Positions 19,705 through 30,760 are shown, counted from the first letter of the stretch. The stretch is 64,000 nucleotides of DNA from Chroogloeocystis siderophila 5.2 s.c.1 (GCF_001904655.1 NZ_MRCC01000006.1:1-64000); one strand, 5' to 3'. Translations and numbers: made by a program. Notes: a model not told the origin generated them from the letters alone.

Positions 19705-20805
19705 CTACGAACCTGTACCAGAAGCAGCTAATTCTGCTAAACGTTCTTGCTGATCTTGCGAGATGCAAGCTTGAATCATTGGTTCTAAATCTCCCTCTAG
19801 AACTGGAGCCAAAGAGAAATTTTGTCCTAAGCGGTGGTCAGTGACGCGGTTATCTTTGTAGTTGTAAGTACGGATTTTTTCCGAACGCGATCCTGTACCG
19901 ACTTGTGATCGCCGCATTGAAGTCACCGCCTCTTGTTGTTCGCGGAGCTTCATTTCGTACAGCTTGGCTCGCAAAATTTGCATTGCGCGTTCTTTGTTTT
20001 GCAACTGGCTGCGTTCTTCGGTACAGAAAATCCTAATTCCCGTAGGTTTATGGAATAGATCGACCGCCGTTTCCACCTTGTTGACGTTTTGTCCACCCGC
20101 ACCACCTGATCGCACTGTGGTCATTTCAATATCTTTCGGGTCAATTTCAATTTCGACATCATCAACTTCTGGCATTACGGCTACGGTAGCTGTTGATGTG
20201 TGGACTCTTCCGCCTGCTTCAGTTACTGGAACGCGCTGGACGCGGTGTACTCCTGCTTCAAACTTCAGCTTGCTATAAACTTGATCGCCTTGAATTTCTA
20301 GTATGGCTTCTTTAAAGCCGCCCATTTCTGCGAGCGATTCGCTAATCAACTTAACTTTCCAGTTTTGGCTTTCTGCATACCGCGAGTACATCCGCACCAA
20401 ATCACCCGCCCAAATACTTGCCTCATCACCACCAGTACCCGCACGAATTTCCAGCATGGTGTTCTTTTCGTCGTTAGGGTCGCGTGGTAGCAACAAGATT
20501 TTTAAGCGAACTTCTAGTTGTTCTAGCTGTTCTTCGAGTTCGGCGACTTCCAGTGCTGCCATTTCTTGTAATTCTGCGTCGCCATTGGCTTCTTTCATGA
20601 CTTCCCTAGCACCTACCAACTCGTCTTGAGTCGTTTTCCAGGTTTCATAGGTCGTCACAACTTCTTCTAATGAAGAACGTGCCTTAGCAACTTTCTGATA
20701 TTCGCCAGGATCTCTAGCAATATCAGGGTCAGCAAGGCGGCGGGTGAGTTCGTTAAAAGTTTGCTCGACAGATTTGAGTTTGTTTAGCAGATAAGTTTCA
20801 GGCAT
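19705..20805 (-). CDS. prfA: Peptide chain release factor 1
   Basis: RF1 reads UAA and UAG stop codons and triggers peptide release through its GGQ loop. The motif GAGGQNVNK is present in the C-terminal half (near residue 235), and the codon-recognition region lies upstream of it. Its 366 residues are normal. I chose the ATG at 20805 ([17 protein letters not shown]). Seven more residues are possible from 20826. It is the last gene of the leftward ribosomal block, 69 bases after rpmE. Confidence 0.95.
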   Translation of the reverse strand: MPETYLLNKLKSVEQTFNELTRRLADPDIARDPGEYQKVAKARSSLEEVVTTYETWKTTQDELVGAREVMKEANGDAELQEMAALEVAELEEQLEQLEVRLKILLLPRDPNDEKNTMLEIRAGTGGDEASIWAGDLVRMYSRYAESQNWKVKLISESLAEMGGFKEAILEIQGDQVYSKLKFEAGVHRVQRVPVTEAGGRVHTSTATVAVMPEVDDVEIEIDPKDIEMTTVRSGGAGGQNVNKVETAVDLFHKPTGIRIFCTEERSQLQNKERAMQILRAKLYEMKLREQQEAVTSMRRSQVGTGSRSEKIRTYNYKDNRVTDHRLGQNFSLAPVLEGDLEPMIQACISQDQQERLAELAASGTGS

Positions 20806-20874
20806 AAAGTGCGATCGCTTTAGCAAGATAGTAGAAGGTCACAAAACAGTATCCGGTTCGACTATCTAGCCTGG

Positions 20875-21114
20875 CTACTTTTTCTTATCGTCGCCTGTAG
20901 AGTCGGCTTCCATCATGCCGTACTTCCGTAGGAACCGTTCTACTCGACCTTCGGTATCGATAATCTTTTGCGTACCTGTATAGAAAGGATGGTTACCTGA
21001 CCACACATCAACGTGTAGTTCGGGTTTAGTTGAACCAACAGTCGCAACAAGTTCACCATCACAGTAAACTTTTGCTTCAGGATACCACTGCGGATGAATA
21101 TCAGATTTTGCCAT
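20875..21114 (-). CDS. rpmE: 50S ribosomal protein L31
   Basis: A 79-residue large-subunit protein. It contains WYPEAKVYCDGELVATVGSTKPELHVDVWS and FYTGTQKIIDTEGRVERF in separate runs. It has a single cysteine (Cys18), so it is the zinc-free (C-minus) form. The C-terminus is acidic then lysine-rich. It sits between rpsI and prfA, as often seen in cyanobacteria. Confidence 0.95.
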   Translation of the reverse strand: MAKSDIHPQWYPEAKVYCDGELVATVGSTKPELHVDVWSGNHPFYTGTQKIIDTEGRVERFLRKYGMMEADSTGDDKKK

Positions 21115-21218
21115 TGTCTGTTTTCTTTGTAATTGCTTATATCTATTGTAGCTTTTAGCCTTCAGCGCTCAGCATATTGACGAGCAACAAACCTCCAAAA
21201 GCTGATCGCTGATAATTT

Positions 21219-21635
21219 TTATCGCTTGGAGAACTGAGGAGCTTTCCGTGCTTTGTGTAAACCGTATTTCTTGCGCTCTTTTGCACGGGGATCGCGCGTT
21301 AAATAGCCTTCAGACTTTAGTGGCGAACGGTTTTCTGGATCGAGTTGACACAGAGCGCGGGCGACACCTAAACGAATTGAATCGGATTGTCCGGTTAAGC
21401 CACCACCGTGCGCCGTCACTAAGATGTTGTATTCATTTTCTAACCCTAAGGTTTCTAACGGGGCTTTAGCGACTGCGAGGTAATTGGGGTTGAATTGAAA
21501 ATATAAATCGCCTGGTTTACCGTTAACAATCATTTGTCCATCGCCAGGGACTAAACGGACTCTGGCGACGGAAGATTTACGGCGACCAGTACCTCTATAC
21601 ATCACGCGATCGCTTGTCGTATCTGTTGCTTGCAT
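21219..21635 (-). CDS. rpsI: 30S ribosomal protein S9
   Basis: 138 residues, with [14 protein letters not shown] near the N-terminus and the basic tail [17 protein letters not shown] whose last residues reach the P-site tRNA. The ATG overlaps the rplM stop by one base (TAATG), indicating coupled translation of the L13-S9 pair. Confidence 0.97.
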   Translation of the reverse strand: MQATDTTSDRVMYRGTGRRKSSVARVRLVPGDGQMIVNGKPGDLYFQFNPNYLAVAKAPLETLGLENEYNILVTAHGGGLTGQSDSIRLGVARALCQLDPENRSPLKSEGYLTRDPRAKERKKYGLHKARKAPQFSKR

Positions 21636-22090
21636 TAGTTTTGCTCTCCTGGTATTGTCTGAATTTTAATTTCTTTTGGTTGTTGTGCTTGGTGCGGATG
21701 TTCTGCGCCTGCGTAAACTTTTAACTTGGTAAATAATTGACGTCCTAAACTATTTTTAGGCAGCATTCCTTTAACTGCGTGTTCTACAATGCGCTCTGGT
21801 AGTCGCGATTGCAGTTGAGCAAAGGTTTCTGTTTTCATCCCGCCAGGACGTCCTGAGTGGCGACGATAGAGCTTTTGGCTGCGCTTTTTCCCAGTAACAA
21901 TCACTTTGTCAGCATTAACAACAATAACAAAGCCGCCTGTATCCATGTGTGGCGTAAATTCTGGTTTATTTTTACCGCGCAAAATCATGGCGATTTCAGT
22001 TGCTAATCTGCCCAAGCGCTGGTCAGTTGCATCGACAACATACCACTCGCGTTCGATGGTATCTTGTGCTGGAATATATGTTTTGTTCAT
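21635..22090 (-). CDS. rplM: 50S ribosomal protein L13
   Basis: 151 residues, an early-assembly large-subunit protein. Characteristic segments are [33 protein letters not shown] and [15 protein letters not shown]. It forms the usual pair with rpsI. A 113-base gap separates it from truA upstream. Confidence 0.97.
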   Translation of the reverse strand: MNKTYIPAQDTIEREWYVVDATDQRLGRLATEIAMILRGKNKPEFTPHMDTGGFVIVVNADKVIVTGKKRSQKLYRRHSGRPGGMKTETFAQLQSRLPERIVEHAVKGMLPKNSLGRQLFTKLKVYAGAEHPHQAQQPKEIKIQTIPGEQN

Positions 22091-22203
22091 GGGTGTTTTC
22101 GTGTCCTTTAAATTTCAACTAACAAATAAATCAATGGTGTATGATTTTGTTTACAAGCTCATTTGAAGCATCTAAGTGTTGACATTTGAAGAGAGTACTT
22201 GGT

Positions 22204-23064
22204 CTAGCGCTTGCCTTTGTCCCCTACGGAAGAAACGTAGTTTGTATCTGGTAGCACCAACTGCGGTAAGGTGTCATACCAAACTTCTGGAGGAAAAGGA
22301 AAATCGCTATAGCCAACGCGGAGTAAGCATAAGCCTTGGGGTGGAGCCGCATATTTCACATTTTCGCGGCGTTGCTGTTGCCAAAGCTCAGTGAATTTCT
22401 CAAGTGATAAGCTACCTTTCCCCACATCGACAAGTAATCCTACTATTAACCGTACCATTCCATATAAAAAACCATCTGCTTGAATTTCTATATGGATAAA
22501 TGGTCCTTGGCGATTGCACGTTACTGCTTGGACTTCTACCCATGAGTGCTTGCGACGCGACCCTGCGCGATGAAAAGCTGCTAAGTGATGTTTGCCAAGT
22601 AACGGCTGTAACGCAGCCCGAATCAGATTTTCGTCTAAGTTCGCATAGTAATAATGCCAACTCAACGGCTGAACAAACAAGTTAGGTCGGGCATCGGTAT
22701 AGAGCGTATAGCGATAACGTCGCCACTTGGCATCAAACCGAGCGTGCCAGTCGCTCTCAACAGCAGCAGAACCGCGAATCAAGATGTCTTGAGGAAGATA
22801 GCTATTAAGAATTGCTGCCCAACGTTCTGCCGGAATGGGACCTGATGCATCAAAGTGTGCCACTTGTGCAGCAGCATGAACTCCTGTATCAGTACGCCCT
22901 GCACCATGCAGTGTGACAGGATAACCGAGTACGCGAGCGATCGCATCTTCGATTTCTGCTTGTACTGTCCGTAATTTTAGTTGCCGCTGCCATCCATGAA
23001 AATGAGTACCCAAGTATTGAATGACTAGGGCTACTCGTTTTAGCTCGGATTTTGAGGCAATCAT
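22204..23064 (-). CDS. truA: tRNA pseudouridine(38-40) synthase TruA
   Basis: TruA converts uridines 38-40 of the anticodon stem to pseudouridine. The catalytic aspartate lies in GAGRTDTGVHA (about Asp58). QYLGTHFHGWQRQ near the N-terminus and GFLYGMVRLIVGLLVDVG in the C-terminal half are typical. 286 residues is usual. It is located between rplQ (18 bases) and rplM, consistent with co-transcription. Confidence 0.96.
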   Translation of the reverse strand: MIASKSELKRVALVIQYLGTHFHGWQRQLKLRTVQAEIEDAIARVLGYPVTLHGAGRTDTGVHAAAQVAHFDASGPIPAERWAAILNSYLPQDILIRGSAAVESDWHARFDAKWRRYRYTLYTDARPNLFVQPLSWHYYYANLDENLIRAALQPLLGKHHLAAFHRAGSRRKHSWVEVQAVTCNRQGPFIHIEIQADGFLYGMVRLIVGLLVDVGKGSLSLEKFTELWQQQRRENVKYAAPPQGLCLLRVGYSDFPFPPEVWYDTLPQLVLPDTNYVSSVGDKGKR

Positions 23065-23082
23065 GCAACTATCTCACTGCAT

Positions 23083-23433
23083 CTACACGAGTTCAATAAT
23101 CGCCATTTCAGCGTTATCGCCTCGACGTGGGACAGTGTGCAAAATTCGCGTATATCCACCAGTCCGACTACCGTAACGGCTAGGTGCTTGTTCAAACAAA
23201 GCATGAACAAGTTGTTTGTCATAAATATAGCCAAGTGCTTCTCGACGCGCAGCCAAGGAGCCATTTTTCGCTAAAGTAATCATTTTCTCGGCTTCTGACC
23301 GAACTGCTTTAGCGCGAACTGTAGTAGTCGTAATTCGTCCGTGACGAATTAACTCTGTTGTTAGTGCTCTCAAAAGAGCGCGACGCTGATCAGCTGGTTT
23401 ACCGAGTTTGTGAACACGACGACGGTGACGCAT
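23083..23433 (-). CDS. rplQ: 50S ribosomal protein L17
   Basis: 116 residues, with the hallmark N-terminus [20 protein letters not shown] and the C-terminal [20 protein letters not shown]. It lies directly after rpoA, the usual end of the alpha operon. Confidence 0.97.
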   Translation of the reverse strand: MRHRRRVHKLGKPADQRRALLRALTTELIRHGRITTTTVRAKAVRSEAEKMITLAKNGSLAARREALGYIYDKQLVHALFEQAPSRYGSRTGGYTRILHTVPRRGDNAEMAIIELV

Positions 23434-23504
23434 GGTGATGTTTACAATTTAAGGTGGTGTGCAATGTTGTCTTGAGTTACTGCTAGCAACTTCATAACAG
23501 TCAA

Positions 23505-24452
23505 CTACGATGGTTTTGCGGACTTTTCATGCGGTAGCGTGATGCCTAAGCGATCTTGCAAGGCTTCGATGACTTCTTCTGCGGACTTCTGCCCAAAGTT
23601 TTTGATTTCTAGCAAATCTTCTTGGGTGTAATCTAATAAGTCTGCGACTGAGTTGACTTGCGCCCGCTTTAAGCAGTTGTATGCTCTTACAGAAAGCTGA
23701 AGTTCTTCGATGGGAATTTGGCTAGTTGGATCTTCATCGGTCGGCGACTCATCTTTCATCGCCTCCAGCGAAATATCTTTGAGTGGGTTAAACAGATCGA
23801 CCAAAATATTTGCAGCCGACGACAGCGCCTCTTGGGGAGTTAAGCTACCATTTGTCCAAATTTCTAGAATCAAGCGGTCTTTCTGCAACGAACCATCAAC
23901 GCGAGCATCTTCGACACTATAGTTGACTTTGCGTACCGGCATGAAAATCGAGTCGATTTGGAGAAAGTCTAAAGCAGTAGCTTCATCGCGCCCCCGCTCA
24001 ACTGTACGATAGCCTTTACCGCGATCAATCCGAAATTCCATTTCGAGTTTCGCACCCTCAGCAACGGTTGCAACGTACTGACTTGGGTCGATAATTTCTA
24101 CCTCGGATGGAAGGTCGAAGTGTTCAGCTGTTACGGTTGCAGGTCCTGTTACGAGTAAGCGCCCAATTTGCGGTTGCGAAGAGTAGCTTTTAAGAACAAT
24201 TTCTTTCATGCGCATGAGAATCTCTAGCACATCTTCCCGAACACCTGGAATTGTGGCAAATTCATGGCTCACGCCAGCAATCCGAACGGCTGTAATTGCT
24301 GTTCCTTCTAGATTAGATAGTAAAATCCGTCTTAACGCGTTACCAACGGTCGTTCCTTGACCGCGATCGAGAGGTTCCAGGACAAATCTACTGTATTGAC
24401 TCCGATTCTCTAGCGTATTAGACTCGACACATTCAATTTGAAACTGCGCCAC
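23505..24452 (-). CDS. rpoA: DNA-directed RNA polymerase subunit alpha
   Basis: 315 residues. The N-terminal dimerisation and assembly domain contains FVLEPLDRGQGTTVGNALRRIL. The C-terminal helix-hairpin-helix domain (about 240-305) contains LSVRAYNCLKRAQVNSVADL and KNFGQKSAEEVIEAL, which contacts UP elements and activators. Translation starts at GTG 24452, with GGGAGG seven bases upstream. It lies between rpsK and rplQ; a 200-base gap before it may hold an internal promoter. Confidence 0.97.
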   Translation of the reverse strand: MAQFQIECVESNTLENRSQYSRFVLEPLDRGQGTTVGNALRRILLSNLEGTAITAVRIAGVSHEFATIPGVREDVLEILMRMKEIVLKSYSSQPQIGRLLVTGPATVTAEHFDLPSEVEIIDPSQYVATVAEGAKLEMEFRIDRGKGYRTVERGRDEATALDFLQIDSIFMPVRKVNYSVEDARVDGSLQKDRLILEIWTNGSLTPQEALSSAANILVDLFNPLKDISLEAMKDESPTDEDPTSQIPIEELQLSVRAYNCLKRAQVNSVADLLDYTQEDLLEIKNFGQKSAEEVIEALQDRLGITLPHEKSAKPS

Positions 24453-24654
24453 GGAGTGACCTCCCTTAGTAATTTAGATGCCAATTTAGGCATATTTGCC
24501 TAATTTCAATGCGCAGATGCCTCGTTACCACTGTTTCATTAACGGCGGCTACCGCAGACGAGACAATCTGCTTCGTGTTTACAAAATAATTTTGGCTTGC
24601 CTCAAAAGCTTGCTCAAGCAAAATTTAGGAATGCTGCCGCATTGACTGACTTAA

Positions 24655-25047
24655 TTAGACTCGACGGCGCTTTGGCGGACGGCAACCGTTATGAGGGATT
24701 GGGGTAATATCTCGAATCAACGTGATTTCTAACCCTGCTCCTTGCAATGCCCGAATTGCTGTTTCTCGACCTGCGCCAGGTCCGCTCACCATGACTTCAA
24801 TTTGACGCATACCTTGGTCAGTTGCTTGTCGGGCTGCACTTTCTGCTGCTGTTTGCGCAGCATAGGGAGTTCCTTTTTTTGCTCCTTTAAAGCCACTTGA
24901 ACCGGCTGAAGCCCAAGAAATAACGTCGCCGTTTTGGTCAGCGATCGTGACGATACTGTTGTTGAAAGTGGATTGGATGTAAGCAATGCCATTCGGAACA
25001 TTGCGTTTTTGCTTTTTCGTACCTGATTTTTTCTGTTGTCGCGCCAT
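24655..25047 (-). CDS. rpsK: 30S ribosomal protein S11
   Basis: 130 residues, with the platform-binding core [17 protein letters not shown] and the conserved C-terminal [18 protein letters not shown]. It is in the standard alpha-operon order rpsM-rpsK-rpoA. Confidence 0.97.
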   Translation of the reverse strand: MARQQKKSGTKKQKRNVPNGIAYIQSTFNNSIVTIADQNGDVISWASAGSSGFKGAKKGTPYAAQTAAESAARQATDQGMRQIEVMVSGPGAGRETAIRALQGAGLEITLIRDITPIPHNGCRPPKRRRV

Positions 25048-25105
25048 AATACTAAGAAATAATTGGCTTGGTTTTTCGTGGGAGTTTCACTGAACGAGTT
25101 AAGTT

Positions 25106-25486
25106 TTACTTACCAGGGGCTTTCTTTTTACCTGCTACGGTTTGACGTCTACCACGGCGAGTCCGTGCATTTGTCCGCGTCCGTTGTCCGCGTACAGGTA
25201 GACCCATGCGATGGCGGCGACCACGATAAGTACCAATATCGACTAAGCGCTTGATGTTCATTGCTTCCAAGCGTCTTAAGTCACCTTCGACTTGATAGTT
25301 GCTTTCAATCGCACTTCTTAGTGCTGCAACATCGGTGTCGCTTAAATCTTTGACGCGAGTATCTGGATTAACACCCGTTTGTGCCAAAACTTCTTTTGAG
25401 CGAGTTAGCCCAATTCCATATATGTAAGTCAGACCGATTTCAACACGCTTATCGCGTGGAAGGTCTACACCTGCAATTCTTGCCAC
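25106..25486 (-). CDS. rpsM: 30S ribosomal protein S13
   Basis: 126 residues. The N-terminus [20 protein letters not shown] and the basic C-terminal extension [14 protein letters not shown] reach the A and P sites. Normal order after rpmJ. Confidence 0.97.
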   Translation of the reverse strand: MARIAGVDLPRDKRVEIGLTYIYGIGLTRSKEVLAQTGVNPDTRVKDLSDTDVAALRSAIESNYQVEGDLRRLEAMNIKRLVDIGTYRGRRHRMGLPVRGQRTRTNARTRRGRRQTVAGKKKAPGK

Positions 25487-25570
25487 AATGAATTTCTCCC
25501 TGTTCCTGCGATTGCTACGATAATATTTGAAGATGCCTCCAAGGACGTCACACTTCTACTGTGCTAGTGT

Positions 25571-25684
25571 TTAGCCTTGGCGTTGCTTATGTTTGGGGTT
25601 TTCGCAAATTACCATTACCCGACCTTTGCGGCGGATAATACTGCACTTTTCGCAAATTTTCTTGACTGATGCTCTGACTTTCAT
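25571..25684 (-). CDS. rpmJ: 50S ribosomal protein L36
   Basis: A 37-residue protein starting at ATG 25684 and ending at TAA 25571. It has the zinc-binding set Cys11, Cys14, Cys27 and His32 (KICEKCSI...VICENPKH), so it is the C-plus form, in contrast to the zinc-free L31 encoded nearby. It lies between infA and rpsM. Confidence 0.95.
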   Translation of the reverse strand: MKVRASVKKICEKCSIIRRKGRVMVICENPKHKQRQG

Positions 25685-25791
25685 TTTTTCCTTTATTACA
25701 AACTCTATATTATATCAATATTTTTATGAGTGAAGCAAGGAGCAAGGAGTGCGCTTATCAGCCAAAAACTGCTGCTAGACTTGAAAGAATG

Positions 25792-26016
25792 CTATTTCTT
25801 GCGCAAGCGGTACGTGATTCTTCCTTTTGTTAAATCGTATGGCGTTAGTTCCACTTTGACGCGATCGCCAGGTAAAATTTTGATATAGTTACGGCGGATC
25901 TTGCCAGAAATATGTGCTAAAACATTAAAACCATTGTCAAGGTCTACCCGAAACATCGCATTGGGCAATGACTCGGTGACTGTGCCTTCCATCTCAATTA
26001 AATCTTGTTTAGACAA
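25792..26016 (-). CDS. infA: Translation initiation factor IF-1
   Basis: A 74-residue OB-fold protein ([40 protein letters not shown]) that blocks the ribosomal A site during initiation. The start is TTG at 26014-26016, with GAGGAAAG six bases upstream. A non-ATG start on infA may limit its expression. It lies between adk and rpmJ, with about 230 bases before it. Confidence 0.95.
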
Positions 26017-26249
26017 TTTAAACTTTCCTCAACTCAACACGCTGCTATAAAGTAAAGCAGCTAATCGTATCGTCGTCGTTATCGATTGATGACGAGTATT
26101 AAAATATCCCAACTTATCATTAATATATCTTATTAAAGATTGACTTGGGATTTGAGATACCAAACTAGAAGCTGGCAGTAAGCGGTAATATTCAATCCTA
26201 CTAGATGTATTACTGCCAACTGCCGTAAGCGCCTTTAAGATACCTTTCT

Positions 26250-26807
26250 TTAAGAATCAATTACATCGAGTAATTCTGCAGTAACTTCCTCCAAAGATTG
26301 ATTGCCATTAACACAGACAAGTTGCTGGCGATCGCGGTAATAGTCGATTAACGGAGCAGTTTGCTCACGGTACACTTCTAAACGCCGACGAATAACTTCT
26401 TCGTTATCATCTGCACGACCGCGCCCTAAAAGTCTTGCCATGAGTACATCGTCTGGTACTTCTAAATTGATAACTCGAACATTGCGATCGCTGTGCTTTT
26501 GTTGAAGCAATTCATCCAAGAAGCTTGCTTGACTCACCTTGCGCGGAAATCCATCTAGAATCCAGCCATGCTCAACATCAGGTTCATCGAGCCGTTCCTC
26601 AACTAAGTCGTTGACTAATTCATCGGGAACCAATTCACCCCGCGAAACATAATCTTGCGCTTTCACCCCCAAAGGGGTTTGCCTTTGCATTGCTTGGCGC
26701 AAAATATCGCCAGTGGAAATATGAGGAATATTCCTGTGATGAGCCAATGTTTGAGCTTGAGTACCTTTACCCGCGCCTGGCGCTCCCAGGAAAATCAATC
26801 GCGTCAC
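26250..26807 (-). CDS. adk: Adenylate kinase, short form
   Basis: Interconverts ATP plus AMP with two ADP. P-loop GAPGAGKGTQ at residues 7-16, AMP-binding HISTGDILRQA and DGFPRKVSQA. The lid is the short type (LLGRGRADDNEEV) without the zinc-bearing insertion, so 185 residues is right. The start overlaps the secY stop by one base, so SecY and Adk are translationally coupled. Confidence 0.96.
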   Translation of the reverse strand: MTRLIFLGAPGAGKGTQAQTLAHHRNIPHISTGDILRQAMQRQTPLGVKAQDYVSRGELVPDELVNDLVEERLDEPDVEHGWILDGFPRKVSQASFLDELLQQKHSDRNVRVINLEVPDDVLMARLLGRGRADDNEEVIRRRLEVYREQTAPLIDYYRDRQQLVCVNGNQSLEEVTAELLDVIDS

Positions 26808-28120
26808 TATTGTTTCACCATTCCTTCATAACGTTGGGAAATCACATAAGTTTGAATTTGCTTTGCTGTGTCAATAGCAACACCAACTAGGATGAGCAAA
26901 GACGTTGCGCCTAGACCTTGGAAAGTACGAACTTGAGTCGCGCTTTCTACAGCAGTCGGAACAATTGCGACCAAACCTAAAAAGATTGCGCCTAAAAAAG
27001 TTAAACGATTCAAGACACGTTCGACGTATTCACTTGTAGCTCTCCCAGGACGAATTCCAGGAATCGTAGCGCCCATTTTCTTTAAGTTTTGCGCTAAATC
27101 TACTGGATTAACGATTAATGTGGCGTAGAAGTAGCTGAAGAACAAAATTAAAACGAGATAAGCAAGCGCATAAACCCAAGGTGTAGGACCATTGGGGCTA
27201 AGATAATTGGCAATTCTTAAGAGAAACTCGTTACGGGTAAAACTCGCCAACGAAGCGGGCAAAATCAGAACAGCAGAAGCAAAAATGATTGGCATAACGC
27301 CGCCTTGGTTGAGCCGCAAGGGTAAGTAGCTACGCTGTTCTTGGAAAAAGCGCCGCCCAACTTGTCTACGTGCAGAAATAATCGGAATGCGGCGGGTTCC
27401 TTCTTGAACGAAGACAATCCCGACAATCATAACGAGGAAGACTAACAGCAGAACAACAACGCCGCCTACCGCTTCTCTGCTACCCGTTTGCGCAAATGCG
27501 ATCGTGTCTCCTAATGCTCTTGGAAGTGAAGCAACAATATTGACAAAAATCAAAAGCGATGCACCGTTACCAACACCGCGTTCGGTGATTAATTCCGATG
27601 CCCACATAATGAACATGGAACCTGCGGTGAGTGCGATCGCCGTTTCAGCAACAAAAATAGGCCCTGGGTTGAAAGCATACGGTTGCAGCCAAAAAGCCGC
27701 AATAAAAATACTTTGGAGAATAGCCCAACCTAAGGAAACATAGCGCGTGATTTGGGAAATTTTCCGCCGTCCAGCTTCACCTTCATTTTTCTGAAGATTT
27801 TCTAAAGCTGGGATAGCAGCGGTCAATAATTGGATGATAATAGAAGCATTAATGTACGGCAAAATTCCTAGAGCAAAGACTCCCAGCGTTGAAAGTCCAC
27901 CTCCAGAAAAGATATCTAAGAAACCGAATAAAGCATTATTGCCAGATTGACTTGCTTGGGCGAACAAAGCGCGATTAATTCCTGGGACAGGCAAAAACAC
28001 GCCAAGACGAGCCAAAATTAAAATACCAATAGTCACAAGCAGCCGCCTTCGCAAACCCGCTGCTTGTGCCATCTGCATAAAAGTTTCTTGTGCCGTTGGG
28101 GCTTTGTCTCTGCTAATCAT
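26807..28120 (-). CDS. secY: Protein translocase subunit SecY
   Basis: The ten-helix channel of the Sec translocon, 437 residues. Visible are RLLVTIGILILARLGVFLPV (helix 1), the plug region FGFLDIFSGGGLSTLGVFAL, and cytosolic loop signatures such as RRIPIISARRQVG that contact SecA or the ribosome. It is located in the spc cluster between rplO and adk. It would serve both plasma and thylakoid membranes. Confidence 0.97.
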   Translation of the reverse strand: MISRDKAPTAQETFMQMAQAAGLRRRLLVTIGILILARLGVFLPVPGINRALFAQASQSGNNALFGFLDIFSGGGLSTLGVFALGILPYINASIIIQLLTAAIPALENLQKNEGEAGRRKISQITRYVSLGWAILQSIFIAAFWLQPYAFNPGPIFVAETAIALTAGSMFIMWASELITERGVGNGASLLIFVNIVASLPRALGDTIAFAQTGSREAVGGVVVLLLVFLVMIVGIVFVQEGTRRIPIISARRQVGRRFFQEQRSYLPLRLNQGGVMPIIFASAVLILPASLASFTRNEFLLRIANYLSPNGPTPWVYALAYLVLILFFSYFYATLIVNPVDLAQNLKKMGATIPGIRPGRATSEYVERVLNRLTFLGAIFLGLVAIVPTAVESATQVRTFQGLGATSLLILVGVAIDTAKQIQTYVISQRYEGMVKQ

Positions 28121-28191
28121 AAAGAGGTACCTTTTTGGGAATCCAGCTGGGTTTGTTTAAGGTACTCGTCTACCAAAAAACAGGGCTTCGA

Positions 28192-28644
28192 TCATTTGGA
28201 TTCGAGGACTTCACAATTTCCACCAGCTGCTGTGATTTTCTCACGCGCTTGTTTGGTGAAAGCTGCGGCTTGAACTCGTAAGGGAATATTAATTTCCCCG
28301 TCTCCCAAAATTTTCAGCGGTCCCTGTACAGCAGTAAGAATACCAGCTTCGCGTAAGGAAGCTAGATTGACTTCTGTATTGGCAGGAAGTGATGCCAGCT
28401 TATATACATTGATCGTAGTGTACTGCTTACGATTAACGATCGGAAAGCCTTTGAGCTTGGGAATGCGCCGATACAGAGGTTGTTGACCGCCTTCAAAGCC
28501 TGGTCGGGTACTGCTACCTGAACGAGCTTTTTGCCCGCGCATACCTAGACCAGCACTTGCTCCTTGACCTGCTGAAATACCGCGCCCAACACGACGGCGG
28601 CGTTTTTTTGAGCCTGCTTGAGGCTTAGGATCAGTTAGTCTCAT
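28192..28644 (-). CDS. rplO: 50S ribosomal protein L15
   Basis: 150 residues with the basic N-terminus [20 protein letters not shown] and the C-terminal L18e-type fold. It directly follows rpsE because rpmD (L30) is absent, as usual in cyanobacteria. Confidence 0.97.
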   Translation of the reverse strand: MRLTDPKPQAGSKKRRRRVGRGISAGQGASAGLGMRGQKARSGSSTRPGFEGGQQPLYRRIPKLKGFPIVNRKQYTTINVYKLASLPANTEVNLASLREAGILTAVQGPLKILGDGEINIPLRVQAAAFTKQAREKITAAGGNCEVLESK

Positions 28645-28680
28645 TGACTTGATACTCGTTTTGAGTTGGACAAATATAGA

Positions 28681-29208
28681 TTAAGCGTAGAGGTTTTCAA
28701 TTGGTACGCCACGCTCTTCTGCAACTTCGGAGAAGGTCCGTAAGGTAGATAGCGCGTTAACCGCCGCACGAGCGTTGTTAAGTGGGTTATTCGAGCCGAG
28801 TTGCTTAGCTAAAACATTACGCACGCCAGCAAGTTCTAGCACGGTACGAACCGCACCACCTGCGATGACTCCTGTTCCTGGGGCAGCAGGGCGCATCATC
28901 ACTTGTGCGCCACCACCACTTCCATTGATGGGATGGGGAATCGAGTTGGAATTAGTGAGTGGAACATCGACAAGATGCTTTTTGCCATCGGCGACACCTT
29001 TTTTTACTGCCCCGATCACATCTCCGGCCTTGCCTACGCCGATTCCAACTTGACCGCGTTCATTTCCAACTGCGACAACTGCACGAAAGCTGAGTTTTTT
29101 ACCACCTTTTACTACCTTGCTGACACGGCGAATTTGAATAACTCGCTCTTGCCAGTTCGTTTCCTTTTCTTTTACACGGTTACTTTTACGACGACCACCA
29201 GTTGCCAT
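28681..29208 (-). CDS. rpsE: 30S ribosomal protein S5
   Basis: 175 residues. The N-terminal double-stranded-RNA-binding fold has [20 protein letters not shown] and the C-terminal domain has [19 protein letters not shown]5 shapes the mRNA entry channel and decoding fidelity. It lies between rplR and rplO. Confidence 0.97.
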   Translation of the reverse strand: MATGGRRKSNRVKEKETNWQERVIQIRRVSKVVKGGKKLSFRAVVAVGNERGQVGIGVGKAGDVIGAVKKGVADGKKHLVDVPLTNSNSIPHPINGSGGGAQVMMRPAAPGTGVIAGGAVRTVLELAGVRNVLAKQLGSNNPLNNARAAVNALSTLRTFSEVAEERGVPIENLYA

Positions 29209-29268
29209 AGTTTGTATCCTTCTTAAGTATTTTTAGGCTCTGTTGCTAATGGTTAGCTCCTGGCACAA

Positions 29269-29631
29269 TTAAAAATCTAACCCTGCTTCGCGTGCCGCTT
29301 CGGCTAGAGCTTTTACACGACCATGATACAAGTTTCCCCCACGGTCAAAGACAACTTTGGAGATACCTTTCTCAAGCGATCGCTGCGCAATTAATTTGCC
29401 AACCTCGATAGATGCTTCACAAGTCGCGCCAGATTTCAGCGATTGCTTTAAAGTTGGCTCAAGTGACGAAGCTGCAACCAGCGTATGGTGTTGTGTATCG
29501 TCGATCACTTGCGCATAAATGTGCTGATGCGAACGAAACACGGCTAAGCGAGGACGTTCTTGGGAACCGCTAACTTTTCCTCGGATGCGGCGATGTCGAA
29601 TCTTTTTAGATTCTCTACGATCTAACTTCAT
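29269..29631 (-). CDS. rplR: 50S ribosomal protein L18
   Basis: 120 residues, a 5S rRNA-binding protein. [20 protein letters not shown] and [20 protein letters not shown] are characteristic. The start overlaps the rplF stop by one base. Confidence 0.97.
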   Translation of the reverse strand: MKLDRRESKKIRHRRIRGKVSGSQERPRLAVFRSHQHIYAQVIDDTQHHTLVAASSLEPTLKQSLKSGATCEASIEVGKLIAQRSLEKGISKVVFDRGGNLYHGRVKALAEAAREAGLDF

Positions 29632-30170
29632 TACTTCTTACCTGCCTTACCAGCTTTACGTCTGACAAATTCACCAGAATAGCGAATGCCTTTACCTTTA
29701 TACGGTTCTGGCGGACGAACATCACGAATCTTTGCTGCCGTATTGCCTACCAGTTCTTTATCAAAACCAGTCACAATGACGTTCGTATTGTTTTCTACAG
29801 CGATTTGAATTCCTTCAGGAGGTTCGATTTGTACTGGATGGCTGTATCCTACGTTTAGCGTTAGGTTGCGACCTTGAACCGCCGCACGATAGCCGACTCC
29901 TTGAATTTCTAACCGACGTTGAAATCCTTGCGAGACGCCATCGACCATATTGGCAACCAACGTGCGTGCCAAACCATGCATCTGGCGGGCAGTACGCGAG
30001 TCATCTTTTCTTTTGACGAGTAGCGTATCGCCTTCTTGCTCAATCGTTACTGCGGATGGCAGTTCACGTGAAAGTTCGCCTTTTGGTCCTTTAACTGTAA
30101 CTTGTAACCCGTCAAGAGTGACTTGTACTTTGGCGGGAATCGCGATTGGGCGCTTACCAATTCGAGACAT
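29631..30170 (-). CDS. rplF: 50S ribosomal protein L6
   Basis: 179 residues with duplicated L6 folds. The start is [19 protein letters not shown] and the end contains [19 protein letters not shown]. It is one of the proteins near the factor-binding stalk base. A 169-base gap with short repeats separates it from rpsH, unusual spacing inside this tightly packed block. Confidence 0.97.
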   Translation of the reverse strand: MSRIGKRPIAIPAKVQVTLDGLQVTVKGPKGELSRELPSAVTIEQEGDTLLVKRKDDSRTARQMHGLARTLVANMVDGVSQGFQRRLEIQGVGYRAAVQGRNLTLNVGYSHPVQIEPPEGIQIAVENNTNVIVTGFDKELVGNTAAKIRDVRPPEPYKGKGIRYSGEFVRRKAGKAGKK

Positions 30171-30241
30171 GACTTATTAACTCCTAATCAACTAGCTGCT
30201 AAGTAAATGGGGATAATTAAAAATTACACCTTTCCGTTGTT

Positions 30242-30298
30242 GGGTAATGGGTAACATGTTGATTAATACTCTTTCTGATGACCAATAACCAATAACCC
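30242..30298. repeat. Heptamer repeats in the rpsH-rplF gap
   Basis: Tandem 7-mers ATGACCA-ATAACCA-ATAACCC occupy 30278-30298. Two inverse-complement units, GGGTAAT-GGGTAAC, occupy 30242-30255, so the gap can fold into a hairpin. These look like the short tandemly repeated heptamers common in cyanobacterial intergenic DNA. Confidence 0.6.
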
Positions 30299-30339
30299 GT
30301 TACCAGCCTTTAATTTACCTTCTTACTCAGCTAGCTGTT

Positions 30340-30741
30340 TTACCAAACATAGCAAAGCACTTCACCGCCTAAGCCTTGACGTCGGGCTTCGCGGTCGGTC
30401 ATGATGCCGCTAGAAGTCGAAATAATCGCGATACCAATTCCACCGAGTACGCGTGGTAACTCTTTGCGATTCGAGTAAACGCGTAAACCAGGCTTACTAA
30501 TGCGCTTCAACGCAGTAATCAAAGGTTGGCGATTTTTACCTTTGTATTTGAGCGAGATGACTAAGTTACGTTTTACGCCTTCGCCCACCTCTTCAAAATC
30601 GGCGATAAACCCTTCTTCTCTTAACACTTGAGCAATGCTGCGGGTCATTTTTGTGGCTGGTATCTGTGTTGTCTGATGCCGCGCCATATTAGCATTGCGG
30701 ATGCGCGTCAGCATATCTGCAATTGTGTCGTTAGCCGCCAT
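30340..30741 (-). CDS. rpsH: 30S ribosomal protein S8
   Basis: 133 residues, beginning [18 protein letters not shown]. The C-terminal rRNA-binding core is [20 protein letters not shown]. The known role is central-domain 16S rRNA binding and, in E. coli, spc-operon autoregulation. Confidence 0.97.
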   Translation of the reverse strand: MAANDTIADMLTRIRNANMARHQTTQIPATKMTRSIAQVLREEGFIADFEEVGEGVKRNLVISLKYKGKNRQPLITALKRISKPGLRVYSNRKELPRVLGGIGIAIISTSSGIMTDREARRQGLGGEVLCYVW

Positions 30742-30760
30742 CGTTTCCTCTTAATAAACT